From positions 1 through 9,265 of the forward strand of contig JAFAVO010000220.1 of NCBI GenBank assembly GCA_019242385.1: 9,265 nt of DNA, in the 5' to 3' direction. A program made the position numbers and the translations under genes. The DNA is from Gammaproteobacteria bacterium. GTDB taxonomy: Bacteria > Pseudomonadota > Gammaproteobacteria > Steroidobacterales > Steroidobacteraceae. The notes under the pieces are model-generated. The model made no database searches. It worked only from the letters and a program-made list of their open reading frames with translations, and was not told the origin of the DNA. Positions 5,211-9,265 of the stretch are shown here, one piece after another. The first letter of the stretch is position 1. The number at the start of each line of letters is the position of its first letter.

Positions 5211-6259
5211 AGAGCGCGGGGGGCGAGCCGAGCGCAGCCTTTCCCGAGCTCGCGCTGCAGATCGGTCTGACCTTGAACCGGCTGCGCGCGGCGGCCGCGG
5301 TTGAGGTCGGGTGCTCGCGCAAGGAGCCGGTGTGGAGCTGCGGCAAAACGATCCTGTACCGTTACGCGCCGCTCTCGGCCGCACGCCGATCGGCTCCGCT
5401 GCTGATCTGCTTTGCACTGGTCAATCGCCCCTACGTGCTCGACCTGCAGCCGGACCGCTCGCTCGTGCGGCGGTTGCTCGAGGCCGGGCTCGATGTGTAT
5501 CTCATCGACTGGGGCAATCCCGAGGATGCCGACCGGCATACCGATCTCCCGCAGTACATCGAGCAACACCTCGCCGGCAGCGTGGCGCACATCCGCGGAG
5601 GACATGGCGGCGCGCCGCTCAACCTTCTTGGAGTCTGCCAGGGCGGGGTGCTGAGCCTGTGTTACGCAGCCAGGCATCCGCAGGCGGTTGCAAACCTCAT
5701 CACCCTCACTACGCCTATCGACTTCCACACGCCCGATAACCTGCTCTCCAAGTGGGTGCGGCAGGTCGACACCGCGCTGCTCGAGCGTTGTGGCAACGTC
5801 CCGGGGGAGCTGCTGAATTCACTGTTCCTCGCGCTCATGCCGCTGCGCCTCGCGCAGCAGAAGTACGTGCGCCTGCTCACCAGCCAGCCGGACCAGCGCA
5901 CCATCGAGGACTTCGTGCGTATGGAGAAATGGATCTTCGACAGTCCCCCGCAGAACGCGGCGGCGCTCGCGCAGTTCGTGCGCTGGTTCTACCAGGAAAA
6001 TCGCCTGGTACGCGATACGCTCAGCATCGAAGGAGCGCGCGTGAGCTTGCGCGACATCCGCCAACCACTGCTGAACCTGTATGCGCGCGAGGATCACATC
6101 GTGCCGCCCTCCGCCTCGCGGGCGCTGGGTGATCACATCGGCAGCGCGGATTACACCGGCCGTGAGGTTGCAACCGGGCACATCGGCATGTACGTGAGCC
6201 GTGCGGCCGGAGCCGAGGTCCCCTCCCGCATCATCTCCTGGCTTTCCGAGCGCAGTTGA
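5207..6259 (+). CDS. phaC: Class III PHA synthase catalytic subunit PhaC
   Basis: Catalytic subunit of the PhaEC enzyme, polymerising (R)-3-hydroxyacyl-CoA, usually short-chain. The 350-residue length matches class III PhaC (about 355). The lipase-like box GVCQGG gives Cys144; Asp296 (in AREDHIVPP) and His325 (in ATGHIGMYVS) complete the triad, each within 5-6 residues of the Allochromatium positions 149/302/331. The segment DVYLIDWGNPEDADR (96-110) is typical of the family. Translation starts at a TTG sharing bases with the phaE stop (TTGA), so it is probably coupled to phaE. The gene ends 16 bases from the convergent dehydrogenase gene, with no visible terminator between. It is much shorter than the class I-type synthase in this window and is clearly a separate lineage, not a recent copy. 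Confidence 0.95.
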   Translation: MKSAGGEPSAAFPELALQIGLTLNRLRAAAAVEVGCSRKEPVWSCGKTILYRYAPLSAARRSAPLLICFALVNRPYVLDLQPDRSLVRRLLEAGLDVYLIDWGNPEDADRHTDLPQYIEQHLAGSVAHIRGGHGGAPLNLLGVCQGGVLSLCYAARHPQAVANLITLTTPIDFHTPDNLLSKWVRQVDTALLERCGNVPGELLNSLFLALMPLRLAQQKYVRLLTSQPDQRTIEDFVRMEKWIFDSPPQNAAALAQFVRWFYQENRLVRDTLSIEGARVSLRDIRQPLLNLYAREDHIVPPSASRALGDHIGSADYTGREVATGHIGMYVSRAAGAEVPSRIISWLSERS

Positions 6260-6275
6260 GGCGCGTGACTGCTGC

Positions 6276-7400
6276 TCAGTAGCCGTGCTCGAGGTCGACG
6301 ACCGAGATCATGGGCTCACCGGCACTGTAGCGGCGCAGGTTCTCGACGAGCACGAAGTTACGCTGTTCGGCCGACACCGGAGTATTGGCCGAGACGTGCG
6401 GGGTGATGATGACATTCGCCAGGTGCCACAGTGGACTGTCGGCGGGCAGCGGCTCCGGGTCGGTTACATCGAGCCCCGCACCCGCCAGGCGTCCGCTGCT
6501 GAGCGCCGCTACCAGATCGGGGGTAACCGTGCTCTTGCCGCGGCCCACGCTGATGAAGTAGGCACCGGGCTTGAGCGTCTCGAAGAATTCGCGGTTGAAA
6601 ATGCCGGTGGTTTGTGCGGTGAGCGGTGCGCAGTTGACGATGAAGTCGGCGTCGCGGGCGAGCTTCGGCAGCTCATCGGGGAGCCCTACGTAGCTCACGA
6701 AATCCGGTCCGCTGCGGCCGCTGGCGCGGGTTGCGGTGACGCGCATGCCGAGTGCATGCGCGCGGCGCGCGACCTCGGTGCCGATCCCGCCGAGGCCGAC
6801 GACCAGCACGACCTTGCCATCGAGATCCACGAGCTGTGGCGCGCTGCCCCCGCTCACCCACTGTGCCTGCTGTTGCTCCTTCAGGAAAAAGTCGAAATGC
6901 CGGCTGAGCGCCAGCATCATGGCGAGCACGTGCTCGGCCATGCTCGGGCCCATGGTGCGCTGCAGGTTGGTGAGCAGCAGGTGATGCTCTTGCACCAGTG
7001 GCTGTTGTACACAGCGGTCGACTCCGGCCGCCGGCCACTGGATCCACCGCAGCTGCTTTGCCTGCGCCAACACCTCCGCGGAGCACACGCCGATCGCGGC
7101 GTCGGCCGCGGCGATTTCCTTCGGTGTCGCCGCCGAGACCTCGATCAGCTTCACGCCGGGCGCCGCCTGCTGCAGCGCCGAGCGCAGGTCGCGCATTTCC
7201 TCGTTGATGAGCACGATGTGCGGTGGCCGCCAGCCCGGTCGCTCGCGCACCGGCTGGGGCGCGACGTGCAGTCCGAGCCGGTCGATGAGCGCGGCAGCCT
7301 CAGCGGGACCCGCCGCGGCTGTCGTGGCCGGCACCGCCGCGGACGCCGAAGTGCATAGGAGCGAGGTCAGGACCGCGGCGAGCGCGCTGCGGCATGGCAT
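6276..7400 (-). CDS. D-2-hydroxyacid dehydrogenase with N-terminal signal peptide
   Basis: Member of the D-isomer 2-hydroxyacid dehydrogenase family, reducing 2-oxoacids or the reverse with NAD(P)(H). From the ATG at 7400 it has 374 residues. Residues 1-22 look like a Sec signal peptide: MPCR, then a hydrophobic run, then SASA before AVPA; Cys16 lacks a proper lipobox. The nucleotide-binding motif GLGGIG is at 202-207. Catalytic Arg287 (SVGRG), Glu316 (DPEPLP) and His335 (ITPHVSANTP) are all present, so the enzyme looks intact. The loop after beta-2 (TATRASGRSG) has Arg instead of an acidic residue, suggesting NADPH preference. GGGAGAG (7412-7406) five bases before the ATG supports this start over an upstream one that would bury the signal peptide. 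It follows the ketoreductase by 31 bases, so it probably shares its transcript. Substrate is unknown. Confidence 0.88.
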   Translation of the reverse strand: MPCRSALAAVLTSLLCTSASAAVPATTAAAGPAEAAALIDRLGLHVAPQPVRERPGWRPPHIVLINEEMRDLRSALQQAAPGVKLIEVSAATPKEIAAADAAIGVCSAEVLAQAKQLRWIQWPAAGVDRCVQQPLVQEHHLLLTNLQRTMGPSMAEHVLAMMLALSRHFDFFLKEQQQAQWVSGGSAPQLVDLDGKVVLVVGLGGIGTEVARRAHALGMRVTATRASGRSGPDFVSYVGLPDELPKLARDADFIVNCAPLTAQTTGIFNREFFETLKPGAYFISVGRGKSTVTPDLVAALSSGRLAGAGLDVTDPEPLPADSPLWHLANVIITPHVSANTPVSAEQRNFVLVENLRRYSAGEPMISVVDLEHGY

Positions 7401-7431
7401 GGAGGCTCTCCCTTCGGTGGAGGCGCGCAGT

Positions 7432-8160
7432 CTACGCCATGCCACCGCTCACCGAGATAATTTGCGCAGTGACATAGGAGGCCTCATCCGAGACCAGGAA
7501 TGCCACCACCGCGGCCACCTCTTCCGGAAGGCCTGCGCGGTTGAGCGGGACCAGCCGTTCGATGGCGGCCGCGTCGAAGAGTGTGGCGCTCATGGGCGTG
7601 GCGATGATTCCGGGAGCTACCGCATTCACCGTGATGCCGCGCGTCGCCACCTCCAGCGCCAGAGCCTTGGTGGCGGAGTTGAGCGCGCCCTTGGCGGCCG
7701 CGTAATTGACCTGGCCGCGGTTGCCCATGATGGCGGCAACCGAGGATACATTGACGATGCGGCCCCAGCGGGTGCGGATCATCGGCAGGAGCAGCGGCTG
7801 CGTGGCGTTGAAGAAGCCGTTCACCGAGACATCGATGACCCGGTGCCACTGCGCCGCACTCATTCCCGGAAGCACGGCATCATCGTGCACCCCGGCGTTG
7901 TTGATGAGGATCTGCACCGGGCCCGCCTCGAGGATGCCTTCGAGCGTCGCGCGCGTCGCAGCGCCGTCGGTGACATCGAAGCTGACGAGAGCGGCGCTGC
8001 CGCCCTCGTCCTGGATCGAGCGCACCAGGGCTGCAGCCACCTCGGTGCCGCGGTGTGAATGCACGTACACGAAGTGGCCGGCACGCGCGAGTCGGCGGCA
8101 GATCATGGCGCCGATGCCGCCACTGCCGCCGGTCACCAGGGCACGCCGGGCTGCGCTCAT
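7432..8160 (-). CDS. FabG-type 3-oxoacyl-ACP reductase (ApeQ-like)
   Basis: Short-chain dehydrogenase of 242 residues, the length of FabG. It should reduce the 3-oxo group of an ACP-bound chain with NADPH. Motifs: TGGSGGIG (10-17), NNAG (87-90), Asn114, and Ser140-Tyr153-Lys157; PGIIATPM is at 183-190. The start ATG overlaps the stop of the dehydratase before it (ATGA, 8160-8157), implying translational coupling. The order chain-length factor, dehydratase, reductase is that of aryl polyene clusters, where ApeQ is the reductase. It differs widely from the reductase of the PHA locus: it lacks the ~10-residue insert and the sequences diverge throughout. It could be called simply FabG; the APE role is inferred from context. 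Confidence 0.88.
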   Translation of the reverse strand: MSAARRALVTGGSGGIGAMICRRLARAGHFVYVHSHRGTEVAAALVRSIQDEGGSAALVSFDVTDGAATRATLEGILEAGPVQILINNAGVHDDAVLPGMSAAQWHRVIDVSVNGFFNATQPLLLPMIRTRWGRIVNVSSVAAIMGNRGQVNYAAAKGALNSATKALALEVATRGITVNAVAPGIIATPMSATLFDAAAIERLVPLNRAGLPEEVAAVVAFLVSDEASYVTAQIISVSGGMA

Positions 8161-8654
8161 GAGCGCCCGCCATGGCCGGTGCCGAAGGCGGCATCGAGGA
8201 CGATGCTGGCGCGGCCGCTCAGCAGCAGCTGCGGCGCACCCCAGACCGAGAATTCATAAAGCACCGTGCGTCCGTCCCCGGTGATGCGCTCGGCAGTGGC
8301 GATGAGATCGGCGTCGAGATCGTCGAGCCGCGCCACGTGCAGCGCCACATTGCGCACGCTCGCCAGGTAGCCGACGGAGGCGCCGATACTGCGGCGCACG
8401 CTCATCGAGACCGTGCTCGCGAGTGGCGCGCTCGAGGCGATCAGTGCGCCGTGCACCGCCATGGCCTGTGCTGCGTACTCGATGCCGCAGGCGGCGCCCA
8501 GCCGCCCGTGCGCGCGCAATGGATTGTCCGAGGCCCGATGGCTCGAGCTGCGGCAGCGGATGCGCATCGCATCCCAGGAGAGCACTTCATCGAGCAGACA
8601 CATCCGGCCTTTGTGCGGAATGTGCTGCTCGATCCATTCATGATCCAGCGGCAT
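8157..8654 (-). CDS. Hotdog-fold 3-hydroxyacyl-ACP dehydratase (ApeP-like)
   Basis: A 165-residue protein resembling the ApeP-type dehydratases of aryl polyene and xanthomonadin-like clusters, which remove water from 3-hydroxyacyl-ACP to build a conjugated chain. IPHKGRMCLLDEVLSWD (about residues 12-28) gives the His of the hotdog active site, and GIEYAAQAMAVHG (about 57-69) supplies the helix with a conserved Glu. The C-terminal end is Gly-rich and variable. ATG at 8654 is preceded by GAGGTG four bases away. The start lies inside the end of the preceding ketosynthase-like gene (17-base overlap), and the stop overlaps the reductase start. In E. coli-type APE systems ApeP works as a heterodimer with ApeI; no ApeI is in the window. 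Confidence 0.8.
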   Translation of the reverse strand: MPLDHEWIEQHIPHKGRMCLLDEVLSWDAMRIRCRSSSHRASDNPLRAHGRLGAACGIEYAAQAMAVHGALIASSAPLASTVSMSVRRSIGASVGYLASVRNVALHVARLDDLDADLIATAERITGDGRTVLYEFSVWGAPQLLLSGRASIVLDAAFGTGHGGRS

Positions 8655-9265
8655 GCGTCACCTCGAGCGCCAGGGGTGCGCCATCGAGATAATCGATGCG
8701 CACGGAGCCGGAGACGCCGCGCGCCAGGTGCGCGAGCAGCGGCAGGCTGCGCGCCGCGGGAACGCTCGCGCGCAACTGCTCGAGCGCCGCATCGGACAAC
8801 CGGTCGGCGGGCCCCTCGGCCCGGTCGACCTGAATTTGTGCGAGCGCACGCCCTGCATCTCGCGGCGCGAGCAGCAGTGCCACCGCGAAGGCCTCCGGAA
8901 TCGGCCGCACCTGGCGCATGGGCTGCGGATAGCTGACGTCATAAGCGATGAGCAACACCGGGTTGCCCTCTACCGTCACCTGGCACATGGCCTCGAGCAG
9001 TCCGGCTCCGAAGCTCGCATCGTACGCGCACAGTGAGTTGGCCGGGGCCGTGGCGCCCGTGGCGATTCCCCAATAGCCCGCCGGCGCGTTGTGTACGGAG
9101 TTATGAAAGCGTGTGGGCGAGAGCTGCCGGTCGGCCGAGGCGAGCGCCTCGCAGATCTCGTGACAGTTCTGGCCATCGCCGCCCGAGGAGGCGAACACTG
9201 CCGGCAGCCGTGCCGGGTCGATCCCTGCCCGGCCGGTCGCTTCGAGTCCCACCGCGAGGCTGAGC
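8638..9265 (-). CDS. Beta-ketoacyl synthase-like chain-length factor (partial, right edge)
   Basis: The C-terminal ~208 residues of a thiolase-fold ketosynthase-like protein; the start is beyond the right edge. FASSGGDGQNCHEICEAL and RFHNSVHNAPAGYWGIATG (coordinates about 9193-9049) are hallmarks of the short ketosynthase N-terminal family found in APE-type clusters. Where active ketosynthases have Cys in DTACSSS, this protein reads DASFGAG, with Phe at 9012-9010. It therefore probably cannot condense and acts as a chain-length factor paired with an active ketosynthase (the ApeC role beside ApeO). The reading frame continues unbroken to the window end with a sequence expected before this point, so the GTG at 9252 is internal. 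The stop overlaps the dehydratase start by 17 bases. Confidence 0.8.
   Translation of the reverse strand, partial: LSLAVGLEATGRAGIDPARLPAVFASSGGDGQNCHEICEALASADRQLSPTRFHNSVHNAPAGYWGIATGATAPANSLCAYDASFGAGLLEAMCQVTVEGNPVLLIAYDVSYPQPMRQVRPIPEAFAVALLLAPRDAGRALAQIQVDRAEGPADRLSDAALEQLRASVPAARSLPLLAHLARGVSGSVRIDYLDGAPLALEVTHAAGS

Noticed and set aside
4829..5728. 299-residue minus-strand frame across phaE and class III phaC
   Set aside because: It is antisense to recognisable PhaE and PhaC domains and its product shows no family features.
6260..6275. Bidirectional terminator between the convergent class III phaC and dehydrogenase
   Set aside because: The 16-base gap contains no inverted repeat or T-run, so any terminator must lie inside a coding region and none is evident.
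6201..7358. 385-residue plus-strand frame across the dehydrogenase
   Set aside because: It is the reverse shadow of a gene with complete catalytic motifs, and it begins inside class III phaC in another frame.
7401..7445. 15-residue upstream extension of the D-2-hydroxyacid dehydrogenase
   Set aside because: It overlaps the stop region of the reductase gene, and the ATG at 7400 has GGGAGAG five bases upstream and opens a good signal peptide.
9250..9252. GTG at 9252 as the start of the ketosynthase-like gene
   Set aside because: The frame continues to the window edge with typical family sequence, and the N-terminal part of the domain is missing, so this codon is internal.

Overview
The window is a GC-rich proteobacterial chromosome segment. 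It holds a polyhydroxyalkanoate (PHA) locus on the left and the end of an aryl-polyene-type (APE) fatty-acid operon on the right. PhaR-type regulation, a phasin, both class I and class III PHA synthases and APE-like genes together suggest a gammaproteobacterium, perhaps of the Nevskiales/Steroidobacterales kind. That placement is an inference; there is no rRNA or other phylogenetic marker here.

Left part (about 250-4134, all minus strand, read right to left): phaR (PHA-responsive repressor), then an SDR reductase of the FabG/PhaB type, then a phasin with its own strong-looking promoter, then a class I-type PHA synthase. A 10-bp perfect hairpin lies between phasin and synthase. A 203-bp divergent region (4135-4337) separates phaR from a plus-strand pair, phaE-phaC of class III, joined by a 4-base stop/start overlap. 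The locus therefore carries two different synthases, a regulator, a granule protein and a likely monomer-supplying reductase. Short TGCA-centred elements recur in front of phasin and phaR at matching positions and are good candidates for PhaR operators.

Right part (6276-9265, all minus strand): a partial ketosynthase-like chain-length factor cut by the window edge, a hotdog 3-hydroxyacyl-ACP dehydratase, a FabG-type ketoreductase, and a D-2-hydroxyacid dehydrogenase with an N-terminal signal peptide. The first three overlap end to end like the elongation module of APE clusters. The dehydrogenase follows 31 bp later and converges on class III phaC with only 16 bp between them.

The first ~250 bases hold no recognisable gene; a frame open from the left edge is reported at low confidence. 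No tRNA, rRNA, CRISPR array, insertion sequence or integrase was seen, and no gap between genes exceeds 300 bases.
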